Shown: positions 8,468 to 17,294 of the stretch, piece by piece
Numbering within the stretch: the first letter of the stretch is position 1
Layout of the letters: each line of letters opens with the position of its first letter
NCBI RefSeq assembly: GCF_002743335.1
Contig: NZ_PDZB01000012.1
Location: forward strand, 1 to 64,000
DNA: 64,000 nucleotides
Source of the DNA: Sporosarcina sp. P32b
Lineage (GTDB): Bacteria; Bacillota; Bacilli; Bacillales_A; Planococcaceae
Reading direction: 5' to 3'
Made by a program: the position numbers and the translations under genes
The notes under the pieces: model-generated
Databases searched by the model: none
Seen by the model: only the letters and a program-made list of their open reading frames with translations
What the model was told of the DNA's origin: nothing

Positions 8468-10888
8468 TCATTTTGTATTCAAAAACTCCATTAACATTTT
8501 CATAGCATGTGCACGAGACGTTGAGTTACTTGGCATAAAGTTGCCGTTCTCTCCTTTTGCCATTTTCAAATCATATAGCATGCTCATTGCTTTCACAGCT
8601 TCCATATTGTATAAGCGAATATCACGGAAAGGTGCTATTTGTTCGAACTTATACATTTCGCCATTCTTCACTTCATACGCACGGTATAACATAAGCGCCA
8701 TTTGTGCACGTGTCACTTCTTGTGCCGGCATGAATTTACCGTCTTTTCCTTTTACCAAACCATGATGATACGCAGCTGCAATTTCTCCTTGTGTACTTGA
8801 GGCATACTTTTGTATATCAGGGAATGGTGCTTTCTTGTCCGTCTTCAAATCTAATGCACGAACCAAAATAGATACTGCTTGCGCACGAGTCAGTGATTGA
8901 TTCGGCTTAAACGTTTGATCTTTATAGCCACTCGCAATCCCTAGCTCCACTGCTTGATTAATATAATCCTTTGCCCAGTGTGTTTGAATATCCGTAAACT
9001 GTGGAGTTGGATTCGGTTCTGGTTCTGGTTTTGGATCTGGTTCTGGTTTTGGATCTGGCTTTGGATCTGGCTTCGGATCTGGATCCGGTGTTGGTTCAGG
9101 ATCTGGCTTTGGCGACGGAATGACAGGTACTTCCGTGAAGTTGTACAATACACCTTTGCCTTTCGTGAACAAATCAAATGCTACTAAAGCTTGCAATGCT
9201 TGCTCCGTTGCCATTGCATTCGAACGGCTATCTCCTGCTGTATGCTGGAAGCCACCGTCAGATGTTTGGAAACTTAACAGGTGATCAATTAAGTTGATAC
9301 CGTTCTTCGTAAACATCGGTATACGTGGATCAATTCGATTTGCAGTTAGACCGATGATAACTTGCGATGTCGCTTCGCTTGAAATACCTCCAACGAACGC
9401 TTCGTCGAATCCACCAGTTGGACCTTGTTCATCCGCTAGGAATTTCACTGCACGATCCATCGCTTTACGAACTTCCGGCTTATCTGTATAAGGTGCAATT
9501 CCAATCAATGCCATCGCTGTAATATCATAGCTTGTTGAGCCTTCTTTACTCGTTGACAAGCTCCACGATCCGTCATCTTTCTGATATTTCAATAGCTCTT
9601 CAACTAGGCTCTCACGTGTCCATTTCGAGTTGCTTGGCACTTGGTAACCTTTTGTATCAAGGGCAATCAACGCAAAAATGATCCCGTTATTGCCTTGGTA
9701 TGTCAGGCTATCCGCACCCGTCATATGCTTTTCACTATTTAAAATTTTATCGATTAAGTTAAAGCCCTTGCCATCTGCATTCATCGGATCAATACCGATT
9801 GCTGCAGCGGCCATCGTTAAACGTTGTACATCCGTAATCTTCATACGACCTTTGCCGGACCTACTAATCACTTGGTCTTGCAAATGTTCGTAGAATTCAT
9901 TTGTATAAGAAGCAGGTACTTTCTTGCCCGCTTTCACAAGTCCGATTGCCTGCCACTCACTATCGATTGGTCCTGCAAGCATTTGTGCACTCGCCTGGTT
10001 AATGGCTGAAGTAACAAGCTTTGAGTAATCTTTAGTTGATGGCGTTTCGGGTGTTGGATCTGGTTTCATTACCGGAGGCTTCGGTAATGGATTTGGATTT
10101 GGATTTGGATTTGGATTTGGTAACGGGTTCGGTTCAGGGTTAGCGATTGGTGAATATGTCACCTTCACTGATTTTGTCACTTTATCATTTTTCGCATCCG
10201 CGGCCTGTAAGACGATGTTATTCTCGCCACTCTGCAATAGCGCATTTACTGTGTTTCCTGTCACAACTGCCGGCTTGCCGTTTACGGTGACTGTCGGTTG
10301 AAGTGCTGTTCCGAAATAACTCGCTGCATGTACTTGGAATGAAAGGCTAGACTTCGTAACTGTTGCTCCCGAAGTAATTCCTGACACTGAAATCTTCGGC
10401 TCCAAGTCTTCACGGAAAGGAAATAGATCAGCGTTTAGATCCTTACCTAAGTCCGTCGTATATTTCCACTCCACTTTATCGCCAGGGATGAGCTTGATGA
10501 CGCCCGCTCCGCGATTTGGAAAGATACCGTTGACGCTGTACATCCAACCACTGCCTTGTCCGCGGTCGAATTCATATACATTATCTATCCCCTCTACATA
10601 TGCAGTCGCGCCTTCTCCGCCACTGTATTCCATTTGAATGCCTCTTGATTCAACATTTCGTTTCAATACACTTAAAACCGTATCGCCTTCCTGTACTTCG
10701 ACGGTAGACAACGGCATAGGGATTTCTGTATTAGAAATTGTAATGGAATGTTGCAGCGTCTGTGTTGCTTGATTTTCATAAATCGGTGTCGGGTGCTCTG
10801 CAAATGAAGGTGCAACCGGCATGAGGATAGCGGCACTCGCTAATGCGAATGCTGCTGTTATTTTTGTGAAGTTTTTGATGATAGAAAT
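8468..10888 (-). CDS. SLH-anchored intrinsic-factor-like cobalamin capture protein
   Basis: With the ATT start at 10886-10888 the protein has 806 residues. The domains are: an N-terminal signal peptide (cleavage expected after S-F-A), a DUF4430/transcobalamin C-terminal-like domain (about 60-147), an Ig-like domain (about 163-247), an Asn-Pro linker (about 250-285), an alpha6/alpha6 prenyltransferase-type barrel with D-G-S-W and D-G-G-F repeats (about 290-590), an acidic/Lys-Pro linker, and three SLH domains (about 635-806). DUF4430 and the alpha barrel are the two folds of human intrinsic factor, in the opposite order. The B12 riboswitch and ECF genes in the same operon make a corrinoid ligand very likely. 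No ATG, GTG or TTG in frame precedes the signal peptide; AAGGAGG lies eight bases before the ATT. Confidence 0.85.
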   Translation of the reverse strand: MSIIKNFTKITAAFALASAAILMPVAPSFAEHPTPIYENQATQTLQHSITISNTEIPMPLSTVEVQEGDTVLSVLKRNVESRGIQMEYSGGEGATAYVEGIDNVYEFDRGQGSGWMYSVNGIFPNRGAGVIKLIPGDKVEWKYTTDLGKDLNADLFPFREDLEPKISVSGITSGATVTKSSLSFQVHAASYFGTALQPTVTVNGKPAVVTGNTVNALLQSGENNIVLQAADAKNDKVTKSVKVTYSPIANPEPNPLPNPNPNPNPNPLPKPPVMKPDPTPETPSTKDYSKLVTSAINQASAQMLAGPIDSEWQAIGLVKAGKKVPASYTNEFYEHLQDQVISRSGKGRMKITDVQRLTMAAAAIGIDPMNADGKGFNLIDKILNSEKHMTGADSLTYQGNNGIIFALIALDTKGYQVPSNSKWTRESLVEELLKYQKDDGSWSLSTSKEGSTSYDITAMALIGIAPYTDKPEVRKAMDRAVKFLADEQGPTGGFDEAFVGGISSEATSQVIIGLTANRIDPRIPMFTKNGINLIDHLLSFQTSDGGFQHTAGDSRSNAMATEQALQALVAFDLFTKGKGVLYNFTEVPVIPSPKPDPEPTPDPDPKPDPKPDPKPEPDPKPEPEPNPTPQFTDIQTHWAKDYINQAVELGIASGYKDQTFKPNQSLTRAQAVSILVRALDLKTDKKAPFPDIQKYASSTQGEIAAAYHHGLVKGKDGKFMPAQEVTRAQMALMLYRAYEVKNGEMYKFEQIAPFRDIRLYNMEAVKAMSMLYDLKMAKGENGNFMPSNSTSRAHAMKMLMEFLNTK

Positions 10889-10901
10889 AAAGCATACCTC
10901 C

Positions 10902-13010
10902 TTATTTAATAATGAATAATTTACGAGCAGATTGTTTTATTGTTATTCCTTCTGCAGAGACTGGATCAATTACGACTAAAGAATATAACTGACCTTCCAT
11001 ATAGTCTGTTTCAGGTGTCACAGTAACTGTTACACCATTTGCTTTCACTGTGGCTGGCACACGCTTGCCTGTAATGTCTTCTACATAGATTTTATTTAAA
11101 TTCACTTTCGAGTCTTGAATTTCTCTGTTGAACGTGACTGTAAACGTATGAGAAGGTTCTACTACTTCGGCATCGAAATAACGATATGGACGATCATTAT
11201 CTACAATAAATACTTTTTTCGTTCCTTCAGGAATTTCCGTTTCTTTCTTCGTTCCATTTTCTCCAGCTTGCACAACATAATATCCTTCAATCATTTCCGT
11301 GTTTTCAATAAAAATAGGAGACCAAATTTCATTTTTATTTTTCTGTACCTTTAGAAGGCTGTCATTAAGAATCCCTTGAAGAGTTGAATGACTTGAAACT
11401 TCAAGTTGCGTTGATTTTTCTGAGAAGTCATATAAACGCCCTTCACCTTTTGTAAATAAATCAAATGCTACAAGACCTTGAATCGCTTGTTCTGTAGCCA
11501 TTCCGTCTGTCGAACCCGTTAAAGTATGCTTGAAGCCCCCATTTTCTGTTTGGAAGCTTAACAAATGATCGATCAAGTTGATGCCATTCTTTGTAAAACG
11601 TTCTCCTTGGGGATCGATGTTATTTGCTGTCAGTCCAATGATCACTTGCGAAGTGGCTTCACTAGAAATGCCACCTACGAACGTTTCGTTAAATCCACCA
11701 GTAGAACCTTGGCTTTCTGACAAGAAAGTAACTGCTTTCTCGACAGCTTTTTTAACAGCTGGTTGCTCATTGTATGGAGCTAATCCAATAAGAGCCATTG
11801 CTGTCATATCATAACTCGCAGTCCCTGTATTACTTGTAGCTAAACTCCACGCACCATCAGCCCTTTGATAGCTTAAAAGAGCCTCAACTATCTTTTCGCG
11901 GTTCCATTTTGCATCTTTTGGAACTTCATAGTTTTTCGTATCGAGTGCAACTAATGCAAAAATCAAACCATTCGTTCCTTGGCGAGTCATCGTATCAACA
12001 TTTCTAATACTTATACTGTTATAAATTTTATCCAGTAAATCGATACCATTGATATTTTTAGGATCTCTCCCTATCGCTGCTGCCGCTATCGTCAAACGTT
12101 CTGCATCTGTTATTTTTAGACGTTCCAAGTTCGCAACGATTTGTTGTTGGACATTTTGTTCGAATACTTCTTCATAACTTTCCGGTACAGTTGCTCCGGC
12201 TTTTGCTAAACCAACTGCCGTCCATTCGCTCGAAACAGATTTACTCAGTATATAATCTGTGACTTTCTTAATTGCTTCAGGTACGCGTTCTTGACTCGCA
12301 ACTACTGTAATTTGTAATGCATCTGCCGCTTTCCCTACCACAGCTGCTTCTGTTGCAACTAGTGAGAGGTTTTCACGTTCCACTTTGCCTTTTAATTGAA
12401 TCGTAATTTGCTGATCCGTATTTTGGGTGATTGTAGAAATTGTTAAATTAGATGGTTCGACAGTCCAATTCGCCGTCTCTAGCGCTGCTGACGTAAAAGT
12501 ATCTCCTATTAGATTCACAGTAATTGCGGGATTATCACTATGTTCTATAACCTGTGTAGACGTAGACATAGCGGCCCAACGACCATAGAAGAACTTCACC
12601 ACGTCAGTATTTTTCAAGACATAAGCAGCGGCTCCAACAGAAGGAGCTTGTCCGTTTACTGTATAATTCCAGCCATCCCAACCGCCTAATGTTCCTGCTT
12701 CTTCATTATCAATTGATGTTACATACGCCCCGAAATCACTTTCTTGCACAGTATATTTTATGCTCTGGCTATTCAGTGCCTTCTTCAATGCATCTAATGC
12801 ATTTTGTCCTTCTGTAACTTGAACCGCTTCTTTTAAAATTCCTCCCGATAAACCTTCTACTTCGACATCCACTAAGTAGTTAGCGGCTTGTGGGCTTATA
12901 TTACTTTGTTGAACATCCGAATTCGCTAAAGCAACTAAACTCGTTGCAGGTAACAGCATCGTTACTGCTAGTAAAACACTTGCAATGATAGATACATAAC
13001 GCTTAAACAA
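10902..13010 (-). CDS. secreted intrinsic-factor-like cobalamin-binding protein
   Basis: This 702-residue protein has a signal peptide (1-29, ending A-L-A), a DUF4430 domain (about 45-148, with G-W-D-G-W-N-Y-T-V-N-G), and an alpha6/alpha6 prenyltransferase-like barrel (about 235-520) closely similar to that of the next gene, sharing G-G-I-S-S-E-A-T-S-Q-V-I. A C-terminal bacterial Ig-like domain follows (about 620-702). It has no SLH domain, sortase motif or lipobox, so it may be released or held by its Ig-like domain. It is the first gene after a B12 riboswitch and terminator, and its stop TAA overlaps the AAGGAGG of the next gene. I infer that it captures corrinoids outside the cell and hands them to the SLH-anchored paralogue and the ECF transporter. 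Confidence 0.85.
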   Translation of the reverse strand: MFKRYVSIIASVLLAVTMLLPATSLVALANSDVQQSNISPQAANYLVDVEVEGLSGGILKEAVQVTEGQNALDALKKALNSQSIKYTVQESDFGAYVTSIDNEEAGTLGGWDGWNYTVNGQAPSVGAAAYVLKNTDVVKFFYGRWAAMSTSTQVIEHSDNPAITVNLIGDTFTSAALETANWTVEPSNLTISTITQNTDQQITIQLKGKVERENLSLVATEAAVVGKAADALQITVVASQERVPEAIKKVTDYILSKSVSSEWTAVGLAKAGATVPESYEEVFEQNVQQQIVANLERLKITDAERLTIAAAAIGRDPKNINGIDLLDKIYNSISIRNVDTMTRQGTNGLIFALVALDTKNYEVPKDAKWNREKIVEALLSYQRADGAWSLATSNTGTASYDMTAMALIGLAPYNEQPAVKKAVEKAVTFLSESQGSTGGFNETFVGGISSEATSQVIIGLTANNIDPQGERFTKNGINLIDHLLSFQTENGGFKHTLTGSTDGMATEQAIQGLVAFDLFTKGEGRLYDFSEKSTQLEVSSHSTLQGILNDSLLKVQKNKNEIWSPIFIENTEMIEGYYVVQAGENGTKKETEIPEGTKKVFIVDNDRPYRYFDAEVVEPSHTFTVTFNREIQDSKVNLNKIYVEDITGKRVPATVKANGVTVTVTPETDYMEGQLYSLVVIDPVSAEGITIKQSARKLFIIK

Positions 13011-13047
13011 ATGATTTCCCCCTTATCCTAGTTTGGTAATTGAACGT

Positions 13048-13081
13048 AAAAAAGCCCTTGCCTCCAGAAAGAGACAAGGGC
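13048..13081 (-). terminator. riboswitch-controlled intrinsic terminator
   Basis: On the minus strand GCCCTTG and CAAGGGC form a stem followed by six Ts. It lies between the cobalamin aptamer and the first gene of the operon, where a transcription-terminating expression platform is expected. Confidence 0.85.
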
Positions 13082-13162
13082 ACTATGTATAAGCGGACTT
13101 CAGTTAATGACTTATTACATCCAATACAATATGCATACCTCTTCCTGGGAGGCGTAACGCAT

Positions 13163-13328
13163 GGTATTTTGGCAAGTCTCCTGACTTATGGATCATCACA
13201 TCTTCAACCTTCCCAGTATTTCACCAGTGGTGTTTTGAAGATATTTCCCATTTACAGTGGCCGGACCGTACAGGATTTTCACCTGTTTCCTTTTTCATCT
13301 TTACAATAATGTAAAGAACCAAAATATT
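13163..13328 (-). promoter_or_regulatory. cobalamin (B12) riboswitch
   Basis: Read on the minus strand, the element contains the B12 box GTCAGGAGACTTGCCA near its 3' end, the GCCACTG segment, and the AGGTGAAAATCCTGTACGG-type core. The P1 helix is formed by TATTTTGG and CCAAAATA at the two ends (13319-13326 and 13165-13172). It precedes a terminator at 13048-13081 and the operon of two intrinsic-factor-like proteins plus ECF transporter. Expected behaviour is that adenosylcobalamin binding favours termination, so the operon is expressed when B12 is scarce. Confidence 0.95.
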
Positions 13329-13396
13329 CTATTCAATTTTACATTAGTATATCACATGCTCACCTGCTACTTTTTATTATTTCAAAAGAATAGTAT

Positions 13397-13432
13397 AAAA
13401 GACCGATGAAAGAATCTCTCATCGGTCTTTTT
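13397..13432. terminator. bidirectional terminator
   Basis: AAAAGACCGATGA pairs with TCATCGGTCTTTTT around a short loop. It lies downstream of the small minus-strand gene at 13479 and just upstream of the riboswitch-led operon, insulating the two. Confidence 0.85.
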
Positions 13433-13478
13433 GTAAATATTATTTATTTCATCACGTGCTATATAAGTGAGTGAATGC

Positions 13479-13655
13479 TTACAGCTCCTGATAATCCCGC
13501 TGATAGACTCCGCCATCTTTCACTTCTGCATGATAAAGTGCTTTCAATGCAAAGCTTTTCTCTAGCTCATGCTCTTTCATAATCTCTTTCAATCGCCTGT
13601 TTAACTCTGGGCTATGCTTTACGAGCTGAAGCATCTTAGGTTGTGAATATTGCAC
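13479..13655 (-). CDS. small protein, unknown function
   Basis: This 58-residue gene starts with GTG (13653-13655), seven bases after a strong GAGGAGGGG ribosome binding site. The product is charged, helical in appearance and rich in Lys, Glu, His and Leu, with no cysteine and no membrane segment; it ends in V-Y-Q-R-D-Y-Q-E-L. I do not recognise a family. Its own terminator lies at 13397-13432. The clean initiation and termination signals support a real gene. Confidence 0.7.
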   Translation of the reverse strand: MQYSQPKMLQLVKHSPELNRRLKEIMKEHELEKSFALKALYHAEVKDGGVYQRDYQEL

Positions 13656-14024
13656 GAAAATCCCCTCCTCATTTCATTTGTTTCTATAGTATAACATGGC
13701 TACGGTTCTTGGTGTATGAAAGGAAATTGTTCTTCTAGCTGGAAATCACCCTCAACTTTCATGTATACTGACACAAGCACAAGCTAATGACTATGGGCAA
13801 GTAAATGAATTGCGCTACAGAACCAACTTACATATTGGACGAGAAGGAATTTTTCTCGTCTTTTTTATTTTCACTAGTAATGATTTTGTCAACAAACCGC
13901 CTTTTATTTAGCGTTTACATGGGCGATTAAATGGGTAATGTGAAGTGTATGTGTGCAATTTTATTGTGCTTTTCGATTATGTACTTAGCTCATTTCACAA
14001 ACTACATTCAAAAAAGGAGGACCT
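13656..14024 (+). promoter_or_regulatory. BCCT transporter leader with a terminator-like hairpin
   Basis: A possible promoter has TATACT near 13763 with TGGAAA about 18 bases upstream. About 90 bases further on, GACGAGAA and TTTCTCGTC form a hairpin followed by six Ts (about 13852-13869). This is more than 150 bases before the BCCT start codon, and no gene lies upstream on this strand for it to terminate. The arrangement suggests transcription attenuation or a small RNA. It matches no riboswitch family I can recognise by eye. Confidence 0.45.
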
Positions 14025-15515
14025 ATGAAAAAAGTATCATCAACATTTTATATTACATTAGCAGCGGTCGTATTGGCAGTCGGTTATGGTGTAATTGCTC
14101 CCGATCACTTTGAGGCTGTCACGCTCGTTATAAGAAACTTCATTTCTGATTCATTCGGCTGGTATTACTTACTGACAGTTTCTATGTTATTCTTCATCTC
14201 AGTTTATTTGATATTCAGTCCACTCGGCAGGATTCGATTGGGGAAAGACAGTGATAGACCGCAGTTTTCTATGTTCTCTTGGCTTGCGATGCTATTTTCC
14301 GCCGGTATGGGAATTGGACTCGTGTTCTATGGAGCTGCAGAACCTCTTTCACATTATGCAGTAAGTTCAGCTACTGCACCTACTGAAACGAAAGAAGCGT
14401 ATAAAGAAGCGATGCGTTCAACATTTTTCCATTGGGGCTTCCACGCATGGGCCATATACGGTATGACCGCTTTAGCACTAGCTTACTTCCAGTTCCGCAA
14501 GGGTCAGCCTGGATTGATTTCCGCTACACTTCGCCCAATTTTCGGTAATCGTGTAGAAGGTAAACTCGGAACCGTCATTGATGTCTTTGCAGTTTTCGCT
14601 ACTGTCTTCGGCGTCGCAACATCACTTGGATTTGGAGCAGTCCAGATCAACGCAGGTTTGAATTACTTATTCGGTGTACCGATCGGTTTCTGGTCTCAAT
14701 TTATTATTATTGGGGTCGTAACTGTATTATTCCTAATATCCGCATGGAGCGGTCTTGGAAAAGGTATTCGTATTTTATCAAATACAAATATGGTATTAGC
14801 TCTTACACTGTTGGTCTTTATCATTGCACTCGGTCCAACATTGCTGATCTTCAATATGTTCACTGATTCTATCGGAGGTTATTTAGAGCACCTCATTCGT
14901 ATGAGTTTCCGTACAGCACCACTTACACCTGAAAATCGTTCATGGTTGAATGACTGGACACTATTCTACTGGTCTTGGTGGATAGCGTGGTCACCATTTG
15001 TCGGCATGTTCATTGCCCGTGTTTCGAAAGGTAGAACAATTCGTGAATTCATGATCGGTGTGCTTGTTGTACCGACAGTATTGAGCGCCATTTGGTTCTC
15101 AGCATTTGGTACGACAGCTATTGAAACACAAAAGGCAGGCATTATCGATCTAGCCTCAACTGCAACAGAGTTGACGATTTTTGAGATGTTCAGTGGATTG
15201 CCTTGGTCATTCGTCATTTCAGTTGTCGCTATTTTGCTGATCACATCATTCTTCATTACATCAGCGGATTCAGCTACATTTGTACTCGGCATGCAGTCGT
15301 CATATGGTTCATTGACTCCACCTAATAACTTAAAAGTTGTCTGGGGTGTCATTCAGTCTTCCATTGCGATTATTCTATTATATGTTGGTGGGTTGGATGC
15401 TCTTCAAAACGTCATCATCATAGCCGCCTTACCATTCTCCATCATACTGATCATGATGGTCGTCTCGCTATTCAAATCCTTAAAAGAAGAGCGAAAAAAA
15501 GTAAAACGAAAATAA
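14025..15515 (+). CDS. BCCT-family transporter (glycine betaine/choline type)
   Basis: This 496-residue protein has twelve predicted membrane segments and the BCCT motifs: G-M-G-I-G-L-V-F-Y-G-A-A-E-P in segment 3, and W-W-I-A-W-S-P-F-V-G-M-F-I-A-R-x-S-x-G-R-T in the segment 8 region. It is expected to import a quaternary ammonium osmolyte such as glycine betaine with Na+, as OpuD does. The Trp-rich W-x-x-x-W-W-I-A-W-S box is the betaine-binding signature. The start ATG follows AAAAAGGAGG. It is monocistronic, with a terminator at 15515-15555 and an unusual leader upstream. Confidence 0.92.
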   Translation: MKKVSSTFYITLAAVVLAVGYGVIAPDHFEAVTLVIRNFISDSFGWYYLLTVSMLFFISVYLIFSPLGRIRLGKDSDRPQFSMFSWLAMLFSAGMGIGLVFYGAAEPLSHYAVSSATAPTETKEAYKEAMRSTFFHWGFHAWAIYGMTALALAYFQFRKGQPGLISATLRPIFGNRVEGKLGTVIDVFAVFATVFGVATSLGFGAVQINAGLNYLFGVPIGFWSQFIIIGVVTVLFLISAWSGLGKGIRILSNTNMVLALTLLVFIIALGPTLLIFNMFTDSIGGYLEHLIRMSFRTAPLTPENRSWLNDWTLFYWSWWIAWSPFVGMFIARVSKGRTIREFMIGVLVVPTVLSAIWFSAFGTTAIETQKAGIIDLASTATELTIFEMFSGLPWSFVISVVAILLITSFFITSADSATFVLGMQSSYGSLTPPNNLKVVWGVIQSSIAIILLYVGGLDALQNVIIIAALPFSIILIMMVVSLFKSLKEERKKVKRK

Positions 15516-15555
15516 AAAATGAACACTGCGCACATGCGTAGTGTTCATTTTTTTA
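15515..15555. terminator. bidirectional terminator
   Basis: AAAATGAACACT pairs with AGTGTTCATTTT around a GC-containing apical stem, with T-runs on both strands. It separates the convergent BCCT and metY genes. Confidence 0.88.
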
Positions 15556-16836
15556 TTAGTTTGAGGCTTTTTCGATTGCTTGTTTCAAGTCTGCGATAAT
15601 GTCGTCTACCGACTCTAACCCTACAGACAAGCGGATTAACTCCTCGCTGACGCCTGAATTTTTCAAGTCTTCTACGGACAACTGCTGATGAGTAGTAGAA
15701 GCCGGATGAATGATTAGTGATTTTGCATCTCCCACGTTCGCTACATGAGACCAGATTTCTACATTGTCGATGACTTGTCTTCCTGCATCGCGTCCACCTT
15801 TGATACCAAATACGATTATTGAGCCATACCCGTTTTTCAAATGTTTATTGGCCAATTCCGCCGTTGGATGATCTTCTAGACCTGTATAGGTTACCCATTC
15901 TACAGCTGGATGTTCTTGCAGGAAGGCCGCAACCTTTTGCGCGTTTTCATTGTGGCGAGGCACGCGTAAATGAAGTGTCTCTAAACCTTGCAACAAGTTG
16001 AACGCACTGTCCGGCGACAAGCATGGGCCGAAGTCTCTTAGCAATTGCACGCGCAATTTCGTTGCGAAAGCCGCTGCTGCCGTGTCGATTCCGTAACGTA
16101 AGCCGTTATACGATTCATCCGGCTCTGTAAAGCCAGGGAATCTACCTTGTGTCCAATCGAATGTCCCTGCATCTACTGCTACACCACCGATAGTCGTACC
16201 GTGTCCGCCAATCCATTTCGTTGCTGAGTGGATCACTACGTCTGCACCATACTCGATAGGGTTTGATCCATATGGAGATGGGAATGTGTTGTCTACTAGC
16301 AATGGGATTCCATTTTCGTGTGCAATGTTCGCAACAGCTTCCACGTCAAGCACTTGCAAACTCGGGTTACCGATTGTTTCTGCAAACAAAGCTTTCGTTT
16401 TATCTGTAATGGCCGCTTCAAAGTTCTTAGGATCCGAAGCATCCACAAACTTTACGTTGATGCCGAAGCGCGGTAATGTTACGGCAAATAAATTATATGT
16501 ACCACCGTAAAGATTACTTGCTGCAACAATTTCATCGCCCGCTTCAGCAATATTCATAATAGAGAATGCGATGGCTGCCATTCCCGAAGCCAACGCGACT
16601 GCCGCTGTTCCGCCTTCTAGCTGTGCGACACGTTCTTCGAAAACTGCTACTGTCGGGTTCGTAATTCTTGTATAAATATTACCTGCTTCTTTTAAGCCAA
16701 ATAGGTTTTGTGCGTGTTCCGTGTCTCTGAATACATAAGAAGTCGTACGATGAATCGGTAAAGCCCGTGAGCCTGTTTCCGGATCCGGTTTTTGCCCTCC
16801 GTGTAATAGTATCGTTTCTGGCTGTAAATTCGTCAT
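15556..16836 (-). CDS. metY: O-acetylhomoserine aminocarboxypropyltransferase
   Basis: This 426-residue PLP enzyme of the Cys/Met metabolism family converts O-acetyl-L-homoserine and sulfide (or methanethiol) into homocysteine (or methionine). The PLP lysine is in H-S-A-T-K-W-I-G-G-H-G-T, and the N-terminal L-H-G-G-Q and Y-T-R-I-x-N-P-T motifs are typical. Length and motifs fit MetY rather than the shorter MetB/MetC. I use the second ATG (16834-16836), which is eight bases after GGGG; the ATG at 16842 is too close. A SAM riboswitch and terminator precede it, so it should be off when S-adenosylmethionine is plentiful. Confidence 0.93.
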   Translation of the reverse strand: MTNLQPETILLHGGQKPDPETGSRALPIHRTTSYVFRDTEHAQNLFGLKEAGNIYTRITNPTVAVFEERVAQLEGGTAAVALASGMAAIAFSIMNIAEAGDEIVAASNLYGGTYNLFAVTLPRFGINVKFVDASDPKNFEAAITDKTKALFAETIGNPSLQVLDVEAVANIAHENGIPLLVDNTFPSPYGSNPIEYGADVVIHSATKWIGGHGTTIGGVAVDAGTFDWTQGRFPGFTEPDESYNGLRYGIDTAAAAFATKLRVQLLRDFGPCLSPDSAFNLLQGLETLHLRVPRHNENAQKVAAFLQEHPAVEWVTYTGLEDHPTAELANKHLKNGYGSIIVFGIKGGRDAGRQVIDNVEIWSHVANVGDAKSLIIHPASTTHQQLSVEDLKNSGVSEELIRLSVGLESVDDIIADLKQAIEKASN

Positions 16837-16943
16837 AACCATTCCCCTTTTTCATGTATTGATGGAACACCGAAACGCCCCGAATATCTTTTCTCTGGGA
16901 CTAGACAAGGAAAACGTAGGCGTGTGATTCACTATTTTTATAT

Positions 16944-16980
16944 AGAAAAAGCCCATCTTCCATAATAAGAAGAGGGCTCT
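16944..16980 (-). terminator. SAM riboswitch terminator
   Basis: On the minus strand AGAGCCCTCTTC and GAAGATGGGCT form a stem followed by TTTTTC. It lies directly downstream of the S-box aptamer and upstream of metY. Confidence 0.85.
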
Positions 16981-16992
16981 GCTTTCGCTCAT

Positions 16993-17100
16993 TCCCCCTT
17001 ATCTTCCAAACTATTGAAAGTTTGTAGGAAGTAGCACCTTTGCTTCCGCCGGTTGCCGGGCATCACAGGGCCTAATCCCTCCGCCGCTCTTGATAAGAGT
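16993..17100 (-). promoter_or_regulatory. SAM-I (S-box) riboswitch
   Basis: On the minus strand the conserved segments CTTATCAAGAG, GGAGGGATTAGGCCC, GATGCCCGGCAACC and AAGGTGCTA occur in order. The P1 helix is closed by CTTATC and GATAAG. This is the canonical S-box aptamer. With the terminator at 16944-16980 it should repress metY at high S-adenosylmethionine. Confidence 0.96.
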
Positions 17101-17294
17101 GTGTCTATTCGTTTTCCATCGTTGAAAAATAGTATACGGCTATTCCTAGTCTATTGCAAGGATTTAATAGAATGTTTAGAAATTAGCATTACTTTCATAA
17201 TATTGAAAGGAAATTGTGAAAGGTTAAGGCACATTTGCTCTACATTCCAGGCGCAAGTGTGAGTTCCATGATGATTTTACTTGCGACTCCACTC

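Noticed and set aside
9000-9115. Short tandem repeats resembling a CRISPR or minisatellite
   Set aside because: They code for the Lys/Asp/Glu-Pro linker of the SLH-anchored protein; the repeat is codon-level low complexity.
10075-10135. GGATTT tandem repeat
   Set aside because: It encodes the Asn-Pro linker between the Ig-like and barrel domains, and is not a separate repeat element.
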